From Colwellia sp. PAMC 20917 (GTDB lineage: Bacteria; Pseudomonadota; Gammaproteobacteria; Enterobacterales; Alteromonadaceae), in assembly GCF_001767295.1 (NCBI RefSeq), contig NZ_CP014944.1, positions 4,619,315-4,683,314 of the forward strand: 64,000 nucleotides of DNA, in the 5' to 3' direction. The notes below the pieces were generated by a model. It saw only the letters and a program-made list of their open reading frames with translations, ran no database searches and had not been told where the DNA came from. Position numbers and translations under genes: made by a program. This document shows positions 1 through 9,274 of the stretch, one piece after another (position 1 is the stretch's first letter; every line of letters starts with the position of its first letter).

Positions 1-120
1 CGTTCAGATCCCCGTTGCGGCGATGCTGTTCCTCAAGATGGTGATTGGATGGCATTGTTTAAGCTTAAAAGTATGGTCAGTATTGGCCTGACAAAACAGT
101 GGCTTGAAGAAAAATTTTAA
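1..120 (+). CDS. C-terminal end of an unidentified protein (cut by window start)
   Basis: Frame 1 is open from the window edge to a TAA at 118-120 and encodes 39 residues ending in KQWLEEKF. The peptide looks like genuine protein, with mixed polarity and no low complexity, but is too short for me to assign a family. The next gene starts 88 bases downstream on the same strand, so the two could be cotranscribed. Confidence 0.5.
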   Translation, partial: RSDPRCGDAVPQDGDWMALFKLKSMVSIGLTKQWLEEKF

Positions 121-207
121 CGTCAATAATTAATATGTTTTAAGCCGCAAAGAAGCCGATAACCAAGAAGGTTTTCATTTTTTAATGGGTCCAATTAGGA
201 GATAACT

Positions 208-2310
208 ATGAGTGATATCAAAACGCACTACCGTAACTGTAATATTTGTGAAGCGATGTGCGGCTTAGAAATTAAGTATCAAGATAAGCATATTTTATCG
301 ATTAAAGGCGACCCAGAAGACCCTTTTAGCAAAGGTTATAATTGCCCAAAAGCAACGGCTTTAGAAGATTTTTATAATGACGAAGACCGTTTAAAAACAC
401 CCATTAGACGGACAGCTAATGGGTGGGAAGATATTTCATGGGATCAAGCTTTTACCGAGATAGCAGAAAAACTTAAAGGCATTCAAAAAGAACATGGCCG
501 TAACGCTTTAGCGGTTTACTTAGGTAACCCTAACGCGCACAACTTAGGTAATGCGCTTTTTCTAAAACCCTTTATGAAATCGTTAGGGACGATAAACCGT
601 TTTAGTTCTGCTTCAACCGATCAAATGCCACATCATGTTGCCGCTAATTTTATGTTTGGTGCGGGTATGTTAATCCCTGTGCCCGATATAGACCGCACTG
701 ATTTTATGTTGATTATTGGCGGTAACCCTGTGGTCTCTAATGGTAGTATGATGACGGCACCTAATGTTATCGGCCGAATGAAAGCTATTCAGAAACGAGG
801 AGGTAAAATTGTTGTTGTTGACCCTCGCCGTACTCGAACCGCTAAAATTGCCGATCAACATTTGTTTATCAGACCAGAAAAAGACGCACTCTTGTTATTG
901 GCGATGATCCACTGTGTTTTTACAACCAATAGCGTTAATCTTCGCCACCTAGCAGATAGGGTTGATGGACTTGATGCGTTGGAAAATATCGCTAATGATT
1001 ATTCACCCGAATCAGTGGCTAAGCATGTCGGCATACCGGCCAGCGATATTAGAACGTTAACCAATGATATGACAACTGCAGACTCAGCGGTGTGTTACAG
1101 TCGTATGGGCGCATCTACTCAAACGTTTGGTGGTCTATGCCAATGGCTAACCAATGTGCTCAATATTATAACCGGCAATTTTGACCGTGCAGGTGGTGCT
1201 ATGTTCCCACAGCCCGCTTTTGACTTATTAAGAAATCATAAGAAGGGTCATAAAAGCTCCTTTGGGCAATATAAGAGTCGTGTTAGAAAGTTACCTTTTT
1301 TCAATGGTGAGTTTCCGGTTGCAACATTAGCTGAAGAGATATTTACCCCCGGTGAAGGCCAAATAAAAAGCTTAATTACGGTAGCAGGTAACCCTGTGCT
1401 TTCTTCACCTAGTGGGCATAAATTAGCTGAAGCGTTTTCAGGATTAGATTATATGGTCGCCATCGATATTTATCTTAATGAAACCACTAAACACGCTAAT
1501 ATTATTTTACCGGCAACAACAGGTCTTGAAAATTCTCATTTTGATATTTTCTTCAATTCATTTTCAGTGAGAAATACCGTCAAATATTCTAAGCCATTGT
1601 TTGAACCAGCAGACTATCAACGCACCGATTGGCAAATACTGAAGGAGCTAGCGGCACGAATGACAGATACCGACCTTGATGAATACACACCAGAAATGAT
1701 CTTAGATATGGAATTGCAAAAAGGTCCTTATGGTAAACAAGGTATGAGCTTAGCAAAATTAATCGACAATCCTCATGGTATCGATATTGGACCGTTAATG
1801 CCGTGTATCGAAGCGCGGATAAAAACCGAGCAAGGTAGTGTAAACTTAGTGCCGCAACTCTATATTAATGATTTACCGCGTTTGCAAAATGTTATCATTC
1901 ATCCTGCTCGTGATAAAAAGTATCCGTTCGATTTAATTGGTCGCCGTTTAGTGAAAAGTCATAATACCTGGACACAGAATTCCGAGCGCTTAATTAAAGG
2001 CAAAAATCCTTGTACCTTAGAGGTTCATCCAGATGATGCTAAGGTATTAGGCATTAGCAATGGTCAATCTGTTATGGTGAGCTCAATGGTAGGTGAAGTG
2101 AAAATAGAGGTAGTGATCACCGACGATATTCAACGTGGGGTGGTCAGTATGCCGCAAGGCTGGGGACATAATCAACAAGGCACCCAGATGTCGGTTGCAG
2201 CCAAGCAACCAGGTGTTAGTATTAATGATTTAACCGATGCAAGTCGAGTAGATACTTTAACCGGTAATGCTGCTTTAAATGGTACACCGGTCGCAATTAA
2301 CGTTGCGTAG
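208..2310 (+). CDS. molybdopterin-dependent oxidoreductase (formate dehydrogenase/BisC-like)
   Basis: This is a 700-residue member of the DMSO-reductase superfamily, enzymes that bind bis-MGD molybdenum cofactor and move electrons through an N-terminal iron-sulfur cluster. Visible: cysteines C11, C14, C18 and C46, fitting the C-x2-C-x3-C-xn-C [4Fe-4S] motif; the central molybdopterin fold with GGNPVVSNG and VVDPRRTRTAKIAD; a C-terminal MGD-binding domain from about residue 575 with GRRLVKSHNTWTQNSERL. There is no Tat signal, so it is probably cytoplasmic. The start is supported by AGGAG about 8 bases upstream. The substrate cannot be told from sequence; annotated relatives are often called FdhF-like or acetylene hydratase-like. 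A MoxR/VWA pair follows after 47 bases and may act as its maturation chaperone, which is inference from position only. Confidence 0.85.
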   Translation: MSDIKTHYRNCNICEAMCGLEIKYQDKHILSIKGDPEDPFSKGYNCPKATALEDFYNDEDRLKTPIRRTANGWEDISWDQAFTEIAEKLKGIQKEHGRNALAVYLGNPNAHNLGNALFLKPFMKSLGTINRFSSASTDQMPHHVAANFMFGAGMLIPVPDIDRTDFMLIIGGNPVVSNGSMMTAPNVIGRMKAIQKRGGKIVVVDPRRTRTAKIADQHLFIRPEKDALLLLAMIHCVFTTNSVNLRHLADRVDGLDALENIANDYSPESVAKHVGIPASDIRTLTNDMTTADSAVCYSRMGASTQTFGGLCQWLTNVLNIITGNFDRAGGAMFPQPAFDLLRNHKKGHKSSFGQYKSRVRKLPFFNGEFPVATLAEEIFTPGEGQIKSLITVAGNPVLSSPSGHKLAEAFSGLDYMVAIDIYLNETTKHANIILPATTGLENSHFDIFFNSFSVRNTVKYSKPLFEPADYQRTDWQILKELAARMTDTDLDEYTPEMILDMELQKGPYGKQGMSLAKLIDNPHGIDIGPLMPCIEARIKTEQGSVNLVPQLYINDLPRLQNVIIHPARDKKYPFDLIGRRLVKSHNTWTQNSERLIKGKNPCTLEVHPDDAKVLGISNGQSVMVSSMVGEVKIEVVITDDIQRGVVSMPQGWGHNQQGTQMSVAAKQPGVSINDLTDASRVDTLTGNAALNGTPVAINVA

Positions 2311-2357
2311 ATGTTAGTCGAATTAGACTATAATTAAGCCCTAAAATAGGTAAAAAC

Positions 2358-3191
2358 ATGTTTAACAGTACAGAGAGTTATATTGCATCAGACGAACTTC
2401 GCTTAGCGGTAAACGCTGCGATCACCCTAGAAAAGCCACTATTGATTAAAGGTGAGCCGGGAACGGGTAAAACGCAATTAGCTGAAGAATTAGCAAAGTC
2501 ACTTAATTGTAAGCTATATCAATGGCATATTAAATCAACAACTAAAGCGCAACAAGGCTTATACGAATACGATGCCGTATCAAGATTACGAGATAGCCAG
2601 TTAGGCGACGAACGTGTGCATGATATTGCTAATTACATCGTTAAAGGTAAACTTTGGCAGGCGTTTGAAGAAGAGCAACGTCCGATATTATTAATTGATG
2701 AAATAGATAAAGCCGATATAGAATTCCCTAATGATTTGCTGCAAGAACTTGATAAGATGGAGTTTTATGTTTATGAGACGCAACAAGTTATTAAAGCAAA
2801 GCAACGTCCGATCATTATTATAACGTCTAATAATGAAAAAGAGCTACCCGATGCATTTTTACGTCGTTGTTTCTTTCATTACATCAAGTTTCCAACAAAA
2901 GTAGAAATGGAACAGATTATTGCTGTTCACCACCCTGATGTAAAAAAAGATTTACTAGCGCATACCTTAGAAGTGTTTTTTGAACTGAGAGACTTACAAG
3001 GTATTAAGAAAAAGCCTTCAACATCAGAGTTAATCGATTGGTTGAAACTACTGGTCGCAGACGATGTTGCTCAAGAGGTATTAATCGATAAGCAGTCTGG
3101 TATTATTCCTTTATTTGGTGCGCTATTAAAAAATGAACAAGATGTTTCACTACTTGAAAAACTCGCCTTTATCAGTCGCAGAAACAGGTAG
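2358..3191 (+). CDS. MoxR-family AAA+ ATPase
   Basis: A 277-residue AAA+ ATPase of the MoxR/CoxD type. Walker A GEPGTGKTQ is near residue 31, Walker B ILLIDEIDKAD near residue 111, sensor-1 ITSNNEKELPDAFLRRC follows with the arginine finger. MoxR ATPases work with a VWA-domain partner as chaperones that insert metals or activate enzyme complexes. The next gene (5 bases downstream) encodes exactly such a partner, so the two form a functional pair. No membrane segment; cytoplasmic. Confidence 0.9.
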   Translation: MFNSTESYIASDELRLAVNAAITLEKPLLIKGEPGTGKTQLAEELAKSLNCKLYQWHIKSTTKAQQGLYEYDAVSRLRDSQLGDERVHDIANYIVKGKLWQAFEEEQRPILLIDEIDKADIEFPNDLLQELDKMEFYVYETQQVIKAKQRPIIIITSNNEKELPDAFLRRCFFHYIKFPTKVEMEQIIAVHHPDVKKDLLAHTLEVFFELRDLQGIKKKPSTSELIDWLKLLVADDVAQEVLIDKQSGIIPLFGALLKNEQDVSLLEKLAFISRRNR

Positions 3192-3196
3192 TTGTT

Positions 3197-4369
3197 GTGT
3201 TTATAGATTTATTTTTAACGTTAAGAAAACATAAAGTTCCTTGTAGTTTGCGTGAGTTATTAGACTTAATTGCGCTATTAAAAAAGGGAGTTGTTTTTGC
3301 TAATGTGGAAGAGTTTTATCACCTAGCTAAAATCGTTATGGTTAAAGATGAAATTCATTATGATAAATTCGATAGTGCATTCGCTGAATATTTTGAAGGT
3401 ATCCAAGTAATTGATATATTTGATAAAATATTACCTAAAGATTGGCTAAGAAAAGAATTTGAAAAACACCTAAGTCAAGAAGAAAAAGATAAGTTAAAGG
3501 CATTAGGTGGTTTAGACGAGCTAATGAAAGCGTTAAAAGAACGCCTTGAAGAACAAAAGAAACGCCATGCTGGCGGCAATAAATGGGTGGGTACTGGTGG
3601 TACATCTCCTTTTGGCGCTTATGGTTATAACCCCGAAGGTATTAGGGTAGGGCAAGATAAAAATCGTAATAATAGTGCGGTTAAAGTGTGGGATAAGCGA
3701 GAATTTAGAAACTTTGATCAAGACCGAGAATTAGGCACTAGAAATATAAAATTAGCGCTAAAAAAACTCAGGAAATTTGCCCGTACCGGTGCTAGTGAAA
3801 AACTTGATATTAACACCACTATTACCTCAACGGCTAAAAATGGCGGTATGCTCGATGTTCATATGGAGCCTGAACGTCATAATGCAGTAAAAGTATTGAT
3901 GTTCTTTGATATCGGCGGCTCTATGGACGATTACATACATACGTGTGAAGAACTTTTTTCAGCGGCACATACCGAGTTTAAACACCTTGAATTTTTCTAT
4001 TTTCATAATTGTGTTTATGAAAGATTATGGAAAGACAATAGCCGACGCCGCACTGATACTATTGATTTAGAAGAAATCATTAGAACCTTTGGCGCGGACT
4101 ACAAAGTTATATTTGTCGGTGATGCCACTATGGGGCCTTATGAAATAACAGCACCTGGCGGCAGTGTTGAACACTGGAATGAAAAACCAGGAACCTTTCA
4201 TATGCATAAAATTCTTGGTCATTTTAATAAGGTCGCTTGGTTAAACCCACAGCCAGAGACTCATTGGGATTATCATCACTCAATCTCTATTGTTAGGCAG
4301 TTAATAGCCGATAGAATGTACCCTTTAACGGTCGATGGCATAGGTCGAGCGATAAAAGCGCTCAGCTAA
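3197..4369 (+). CDS. VWA domain protein, CoxE-like
   Basis: 390 residues with a GTG start 5 bases after the MoxR stop. The C-terminal half is a von Willebrand A domain with a MIDAS-like motif FFDIGGSMDD near residue 237 (DxGxS form) and a later GDATMGPYE segment. The N-terminal half is charged and helical, with an EEQKKRHAGGNKWVGTGGTSPFG linker typical of CoxE-like proteins that partner MoxR ATPases. Inferred role: adaptor that presents the AAA+ protein to a metalloenzyme, possibly the upstream molybdenum enzyme. Two hairpins follow the stop. Confidence 0.85.
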   Translation: MFIDLFLTLRKHKVPCSLRELLDLIALLKKGVVFANVEEFYHLAKIVMVKDEIHYDKFDSAFAEYFEGIQVIDIFDKILPKDWLRKEFEKHLSQEEKDKLKALGGLDELMKALKERLEEQKKRHAGGNKWVGTGGTSPFGAYGYNPEGIRVGQDKNRNNSAVKVWDKREFRNFDQDRELGTRNIKLALKKLRKFARTGASEKLDINTTITSTAKNGGMLDVHMEPERHNAVKVLMFFDIGGSMDDYIHTCEELFSAAHTEFKHLEFFYFHNCVYERLWKDNSRRRTDTIDLEEIIRTFGADYKVIFVGDATMGPYEITAPGGSVEHWNEKPGTFHMHKILGHFNKVAWLNPQPETHWDYHHSISIVRQLIADRMYPLTVDGIGRAIKALS

Positions 4370-4386
4370 ATATCCCACTAGTAAAT

Positions 4387-4451
4387 TACAACCAAGGACG
4401 GTTGTAGCTTTACCTTTTTGTAATGAATTAAGGGCTAATAATAGCCGTTTT
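4387..4451. terminator. two hairpins between convergent genes
   Basis: TACAACC (4387-4393) pairs with GGTTGTA (4400-4406) over a 6-base loop. GGCTA (4433-4437) pairs with TAGCC (4442-4446) and is followed by GTTTT. They sit between the plus-strand VWA gene and a minus-strand hydrolase and probably end one or both transcripts. The second has the more terminator-like T run on the plus strand, but its stem is short. Confidence 0.5.
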
Positions 4452-4481
4452 ATAGCAGCTTCTCTTTTATCGAACATCGTC

Positions 4482-5267
4482 TTACCAATCTTTTATAATG
4501 TTAGTAATTATAGAGGCGGTTGCTTCGGGTTGTTCAAGCGGAAACATATGTCCGCCATTAGCTAATTTAGTCAGTGGTATGTTATTCATTTTAGCAAATC
4601 GATTAAAGTAACTTACCGGCAATACGTCTGTTTTATCACCATAAATCAATGCAGATGGCACTGTCAGTTTATTTTTATATGTTGTTAAATTGCAAGGTAG
4701 GTGTCTAAATATATCGGCTTCAACGTCGGGTGAAAACATTAATTCCCATCTTTTATTTTTTAATGTCACGGCACTGTCTACGTAATCTTGTAGACATCGG
4801 GCATCAAAGTTTTTAAAAAGTTTCTTTTGAGCAAAATTATTAACTAATTGTGTTTCAGACGGCCAATGTTTTTGCCTGTTTTTCGCTCGACCCGCTGGAG
4901 ATATTTTATCAATAAAAGGTGTTTTTTTAGCCAGTTTTAAAAACCAAGATAATGGCCCAGAAAATACAGGAGGATCTAACATGACGACACCACGAAAAAG
5001 TTCAGGATGCTGACAAGCGGCCATAAAAGAAATGACACCACCAAAAGAATGGCCAACACAAATGACCTTTTGGTCTTGTTTTTTAATGAAGTTAACCAGC
5101 TCATTGACTAAAAATTGCCAATTATTATGAATGGGGTAACAATCATCGTGACCATATTGTTCTAAAGCAATGGTTGAATAATCGTTTGAAAAAAATGACA
5201 GAAATGTACGGTAACTTCCTGCCGGAAAACCATTGGCATGGACAAAGTTGATTACAGGTTTTGACAT
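4482..5267 (-). CDS. alpha/beta hydrolase
   Basis: 261-residue alpha/beta-hydrolase fold protein. The oxyanion segment HANGFPAGSYRTF is near the N-terminus, the nucleophile elbow is GHSFGG near residue 75, an acid DKTDV lies near residue 215 and the catalytic histidine is probably in GGHMFPLEQP near residue 240. No signal peptide. Substrate unknown. The upstream gene on the same strand (about 90 bases away) is also an alpha/beta hydrolase but is only distantly similar. Confidence 0.85.
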   Translation of the reverse strand: MSKPVINFVHANGFPAGSYRTFLSFFSNDYSTIALEQYGHDDCYPIHNNWQFLVNELVNFIKKQDQKVICVGHSFGGVISFMAACQHPELFRGVVMLDPPVFSGPLSWFLKLAKKTPFIDKISPAGRAKNRQKHWPSETQLVNNFAQKKLFKNFDARCLQDYVDSAVTLKNKRWELMFSPDVEADIFRHLPCNLTTYKNKLTVPSALIYGDKTDVLPVSYFNRFAKMNNIPLTKLANGGHMFPLEQPEATASIITNIIKDW

Positions 5268-5358
5268 ATACGTTTATAAACACCTATGATAAAAATTATA
5301 TAAAAGATTACTACCCTTGAACTTATTGTTAAAGGGTTAAGACTAAACTGAAGAGCTT

Positions 5359-6252
5359 TTAAAGGTAGCGATTAAAAAAATCAACGACACTATTTTCAGC
5401 TTTTTCAGGGTTGAGTTGCCATAGTTTAGTGTGCTCGCCACCTTCAGCTTGCCAAAATTGCTTCGGCTCATTGGCGGCACTAAATAAGCGTTGTCCGTGT
5501 TTAAAGTCTACGGTTTTATCGGCTGTGCCATGCATAATGTAAACAGGTCGAGGCGAGATGTTCGCGATGTATTTTTCTGGATTAATTTCATCAATTTCTA
5601 AATCGCCGCGCCAAGCAAAAAATTTTGCTACCATTGGCATTAAAGGGTAACGAGGAAGACCGTAGAGTACTTTTGCCTGTTCAGCGAGTACGTCCATCGA
5701 ATTAGCATAGCTACCACTAAAAACCCCCGCTTTTATACGAGAGTCTTTTGCCATAACTATGATGCTAGTTGCTGCGCCCATAGAAAATCCCATCACACCA
5801 ATCGAGCTAATATTTTTCTTATCAACTAAATAATTTAAAGCGGCTGTGACGTCTTTCTTCTCGTGATAGCCCATGGTTGAAATAATAGCAGGGTCTTGGC
5901 GTGGATGACGCAGATCAATAGCTAAAACATTATAACCGGCAGCAACAATAGCCTTGGCGTAGCGCATACCTTCGGTTCGGTTTGCTGTTCTACCATGTAC
6001 TAATAATATCGCTTTATGGGTGTCATTATCTGCAGGTATATACCAAGCTGGCAGTGTTAGTCCATCATCGGTGTTAAAAACAACGTTTTCAAAACTGAGG
6101 CCTTGTTCACTTGGCTCTCCACAAAAGACAAAACGGGCTTGTGTACACTCAGTAATTGGCAGTATTAGTATTTTTGAAGAAAAATACCATGCACCACTAA
6201 AGAAAACACACAGAAATAACAAAACAGAAAACAGGGTGAATTTTTTTATCAT
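5359..6252 (-). CDS. membrane-anchored alpha/beta hydrolase (prolyl-oligopeptidase-like)
   Basis: 297 residues. An N-terminal hydrophobic helix (about residues 5-27, FTLFSVLLFLCVFFSGAWYF) acts as signal anchor, so the catalytic domain probably faces the periplasm. Nucleophile elbow GFSMGAA near residue 155, acid in GTADKTVDF and histidine in EGGEHTKLW near the end complete a triad. The family (DUF/BAAT-like dienelactone hydrolase relatives) cleaves esters or peptides; the natural substrate is not evident. Confidence 0.8.
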   Translation of the reverse strand: MIKKFTLFSVLLFLCVFFSGAWYFSSKILILPITECTQARFVFCGEPSEQGLSFENVVFNTDDGLTLPAWYIPADNDTHKAILLVHGRTANRTEGMRYAKAIVAAGYNVLAIDLRHPRQDPAIISTMGYHEKKDVTAALNYLVDKKNISSIGVMGFSMGAATSIIVMAKDSRIKAGVFSGSYANSMDVLAEQAKVLYGLPRYPLMPMVAKFFAWRGDLEIDEINPEKYIANISPRPVYIMHGTADKTVDFKHGQRLFSAANEPKQFWQAEGGEHTKLWQLNPEKAENSVVDFFNRYL

Positions 6253-6331
6253 ACGTTAACGGCCTAATATACTGTGAGCATTCTTGTTGTGTAGCGCTAA
6301 GAAAATACTTTAGTGAGTCATGGTCGATTTA

Positions 6332-7024
6332 CTATAGGCTCAAAGTCATCGTTGAATCTATTGCTATCGCCGCATCTAATGCCGTTAGTATTTCTTTTCT
6401 TTCTCTTAGTTTAGTACCATGGTGTGCTGTCATATTTAGGGTTAACAGTTGGGTAGCTGCAGCTTTCGCCGTTGCCATTAATTGGTCGGGTTCAACTAAT
6501 GTGTCAAGAAATCCAGCTAATACAGCTGTTTCTGGATCAAACAATTCAGCGTTTATTACCGAGCGCGTTAAATAGTTAATCGGTACTCGGTTTCTAGCGA
6601 GTTCAAGGCCAGCTTGATGCATGGTCATACCAATAGCCACTTCATTGAGTCCAATTTTAAATGAACCTAGTGTGCCGATACGATAATCACAACTGAGTAA
6701 TAAAAATGCGCCTTTGGCAATTGCATGGCCGGTACAGGCGCCAACAATAGGAAAGGGGAAAGATAACATACGGCGAGTAAGCGTTGAGCCAGCTGTCACT
6801 AATGATACAGCAGAGTCAGAACTTTCTTTCATCGTTTTTAAATCATAGCCACCTGAAAATATTCCCGGTTGACTTGTTAAAATAACGGCCGCTTTTGCTG
6901 CTTCTGCTTGATCTAAAGCGCTGTTTATTTCTGTTATTACTTGGTGAGAAATAGCGTTAACCTTGCCATTTTTTAGGGTGATCGTTGCAATGTTTTCATC
7001 GAGTTCAAAATCTATTAATTCCAT
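6332..7024 (-). CDS. crotonase/enoyl-CoA hydratase family protein
   Basis: About 230 residues starting MELIDFELDENIATITL. I chose the ATG at 7024 because AGGAAAG lies 4 bases upstream; an alternative start 33 bases earlier would add a non-family extension. Oxyanion-hole segments GIFSGGYDLK (near residue 60) and GACTGHAIAKGAFLLLSCDYRIG (near 95) are crotonase hallmarks. It is shorter than the usual 255-260 residues. It lies 39 bases after the glutathione transferase gene on the same strand, so the two are probably cotranscribed. Exact CoA substrate unknown. Confidence 0.85.
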   Translation of the reverse strand: MELIDFELDENIATITLKNGKVNAISHQVITEINSALDQAEAAKAAVILTSQPGIFSGGYDLKTMKESSDSAVSLVTAGSTLTRRMLSFPFPIVGACTGHAIAKGAFLLLSCDYRIGTLGSFKIGLNEVAIGMTMHQAGLELARNRVPINYLTRSVINAELFDPETAVLAGFLDTLVEPDQLMATAKAAATQLLTLNMTAHHGTKLRERKEILTALDAAIAIDSTMTLSL

Positions 7025-7063
7025 GTTCTTTCCTATAGTTGTTAAAATTGATATCACTGGCTG

Positions 7064-7672
7064 TTAGCCAAATTGAGCCGCTTTTTGATATGCGGGTCTT
7101 TTTCTGATATTGACGAGATAGTCTTTAGTTTTGTCTTTGCTTTCTAACAAACCAATACTTTCTGCAATTTCGAGTATCACTGCCATCATAATATCAGCAG
7201 CACTAAAAGAATCACCAGTAAAATAACGTCTTACGGTTAAAGTATTTTCGATATATGAGAAATCGAGATGATTTTCTTTAGCAATATAACCGTCAAGAGG
7301 CTGAGTGCCTTCACGAGTTTCCATTGACATCAGCAAGGTCGTTATCACAGGTAAACTTAAGGACCCTTCTGCGAAGTGTAACCACTCTAAATAATGGTAA
7401 TATTCATTAGAATCAATGCTTGGCCTTAAATTACTTGCTGTTGCATGGTTAAGAATATATTCCATAACCGCGCCAGACTCACACAAAGTAACCTCACCAT
7501 CTACGATAATAGGTGCTTTTGCTAGCGGATGAATTAATTTTAAACTTTCAGGCGCTAAATTTGTGAGTGGGTCACGTTGATGTTTAACAATGTTATAAGG
7601 CATATTAAGCTCTTCTAACAACCAGATAACGCGTTTAGAACGTGATTTGTTAAGATGATGTACAGTAATCAT
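7064..7672 (-). CDS. glutathione S-transferase
   Basis: 202 residues with the thioredoxin-like N-terminal domain (ITVHHLNKSRSKRVIWLLEELNMPY) including the N-terminal Ser-Arg-Ser region used for thiol activation, the cis-Pro segment KAPIIVDG and the glutathione gamma-glutamyl binding pair ES in LCESGAVMEYIL. The helical C-terminal domain carries YFTGDSFSAADIMM, the conserved N-capping box of GSTs. Likely detoxification or thiol transfer of electrophiles. First gene of a probable two-gene minus-strand unit with the crotonase. Confidence 0.9.
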   Translation of the reverse strand: MITVHHLNKSRSKRVIWLLEELNMPYNIVKHQRDPLTNLAPESLKLIHPLAKAPIIVDGEVTLCESGAVMEYILNHATASNLRPSIDSNEYYHYLEWLHFAEGSLSLPVITTLLMSMETREGTQPLDGYIAKENHLDFSYIENTLTVRRYFTGDSFSAADIMMAVILEIAESIGLLESKDKTKDYLVNIRKRPAYQKAAQFG

Positions 7673-8116
7673 GTTTACATTTTTCCTTAAAATTCATTGT
7701 TATCAACTTAATGAATAGGCGTCGCTTGGTAGTAAGGTTAAATTTTTACCTTTTTTATAGGTACGTTAGCTTATCATATATTGAGTTAAGGCTTTTTTGT
7801 GTTAAATGATATTTGAACGTAACAACCTAAGCAGAATATCGACGGTATATTCAAGCGTTAATAACATAAAATGTGTCAAACTAGAGCCAATAATAGGTAA
7901 TAACAGTCAAGGATTAATTAGACCAATGGAAAAGGTTAGTCCCATGCCCATCATAATTTAAAATATACCAATAGGTACACCTTTTGTCTTATAAATGTAA
8001 CTAATTCAGTAATATCCATGCCGACTCTCAGTATTCTTTATTATCTGCTGGGTAAATATTTTGTATTAGTTTTCAATATGATTATTCAACATTGTCTTGA
8101 ACAAAACATGATTGCT
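7673..8116. other. intergenic region, no gene seen
   Basis: About 440 AT-rich bases between the start of the glutathione transferase gene and the end of the nitroreductase gene, both minus strand. It should contain the promoter for the transferase unit. Short open frames here have no family resemblance and no ribosome site I can defend. Confidence 0.5.
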
Positions 8117-8153
8117 AATAACGACTCATTAATTGTTATTGTGAGTCGTTATT
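8117..8153. terminator. perfect 12-bp hairpin at end of nitroreductase gene
   Basis: AATAACGACTCA (8117-8128) is the exact reverse complement of TGAGTCGTTATT (8142-8153), with a 13-base loop. The right arm overlaps the stop codon of the minus-strand nitroreductase gene. There is no clear U tract on either strand, so it may stabilise the 3' end rather than act as a classical intrinsic terminator. Confidence 0.5.
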
Positions 8154-8811
8154 TAAAGAAGCTAACCGCATTGGTAATATCTTCGCGATCAGTAAGAGTT
8201 TTATTTATCGGCGCATTTATATCAGCGTAACCAAATGACATACCAAACAAAATACCTCTTTGCTCCGGTAAGTTTAAGGATTTTTTGATTGGATCTGGGA
8301 ACTGTCCCAATGCCCCTTGCATACAATTTGATATACCGTGCTCAGCCATAATTAGCGAAAGAGTTTGCGCATAAATACCCAAATCAACCGCACCCATAAT
8401 ATCGAGATATTTATCCATAGTAAAAAATACTACATGGGGAGCATCAAAAAAACTCCAATTGCGGATCATCGCTTTTTGACGACCCAGTTTGTCTTCGCGA
8501 GTAACACCAATAGCACTGTAAAGTGCATTAGCTGAACCAAATTGGCGATCTCTATGGATACCCTTGTATTTAGGTAGCCAGTTAAAGTCTGGGTTTGGTG
8601 GTTTGCCACTCATAACCGCTGAGAGTAAATCATTTTTAAGGGATTCTTTTTTAGCGCCAGACACCACGCAAGTTTGCCAAGGTTGTACGTTGCAATTTGA
8701 AGGGGCGCGTTGTGCTTGTGTAAAAATAGCTTCTAATAATGCTTGTTCGACGGGTGTTTCCAAATAAGCACGCACTGAATTGCGCTTTTCTAAGAGGGTG
8801 GTTAAAGACAT
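8149..8811 (-). CDS. nitroreductase family protein
   Basis: 220-residue FMN-dependent nitroreductase. Hallmarks: TTLLEKRNSVRAY at the N-terminus (FMN phosphate-binding Arg), FTQAQRAPSNCNVQPWQTCVVSG, the internal MGAVDLGIYAQTLSLIMAEHGISNCMQGA and the C-terminal GILFGMSFGYAD...NKTLTDREDI. Family members reduce nitroaromatics, quinones or enones with NAD(P)H, usually as cytosolic homodimers. RBS AAAGGAG lies close to the start. Confidence 0.9.
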   Translation of the reverse strand: MSLTTLLEKRNSVRAYLETPVEQALLEAIFTQAQRAPSNCNVQPWQTCVVSGAKKESLKNDLLSAVMSGKPPNPDFNWLPKYKGIHRDRQFGSANALYSAIGVTREDKLGRQKAMIRNWSFFDAPHVVFFTMDKYLDIMGAVDLGIYAQTLSLIMAEHGISNCMQGALGQFPDPIKKSLNLPEQRGILFGMSFGYADINAPINKTLTDREDITNAVSFFK

Positions 8812-9274
8812 TGAGACTCCTTTATAATTTTAAAATAGTCTCATATTAAGGGTAATTATAGATGAGACTTAGCTTTGTGCGATTAAATTTGTGGTAACGT
8901 TTAATCCACTATTAACCAATATAAATCGCTTAAAAAAGTGATCTATACTTGTTACAAGAGGGTATAAATAACCACTGTAATAAGGTTAACAGAGATTAAA
9001 GCGCATTTTCTGATGGTAGAGCGGTTATATTAATAAAACCAATGAATAATTATTATCACGCTCTATTCTAAAATCATATAGTAAGTGGCTATTTTCACTG
9101 GGTATGTCAGAAGCGCATTAACTTTTATTATATGGATACTGAATAGTTAGGGATAAATTAAATTCATTTGACTAATTTATCTCATATCGATAATATCAGT
9201 GGTATGACCACTTGGTTAAAGCAATGTTGAATAGTGAAGTCAACGGTTAATAATAAATTTTTGGAGTCAATAGA
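8812..9274. other. divergent intergenic region
   Basis: 463 bases between the divergently transcribed nitroreductase and acyl-CoA dehydrogenase genes; both promoters must lie here. TTTTTGGAGTC just before 9275 gives a good ribosome site for the dehydrogenase. I see no operator I can name. Confidence 0.5.
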
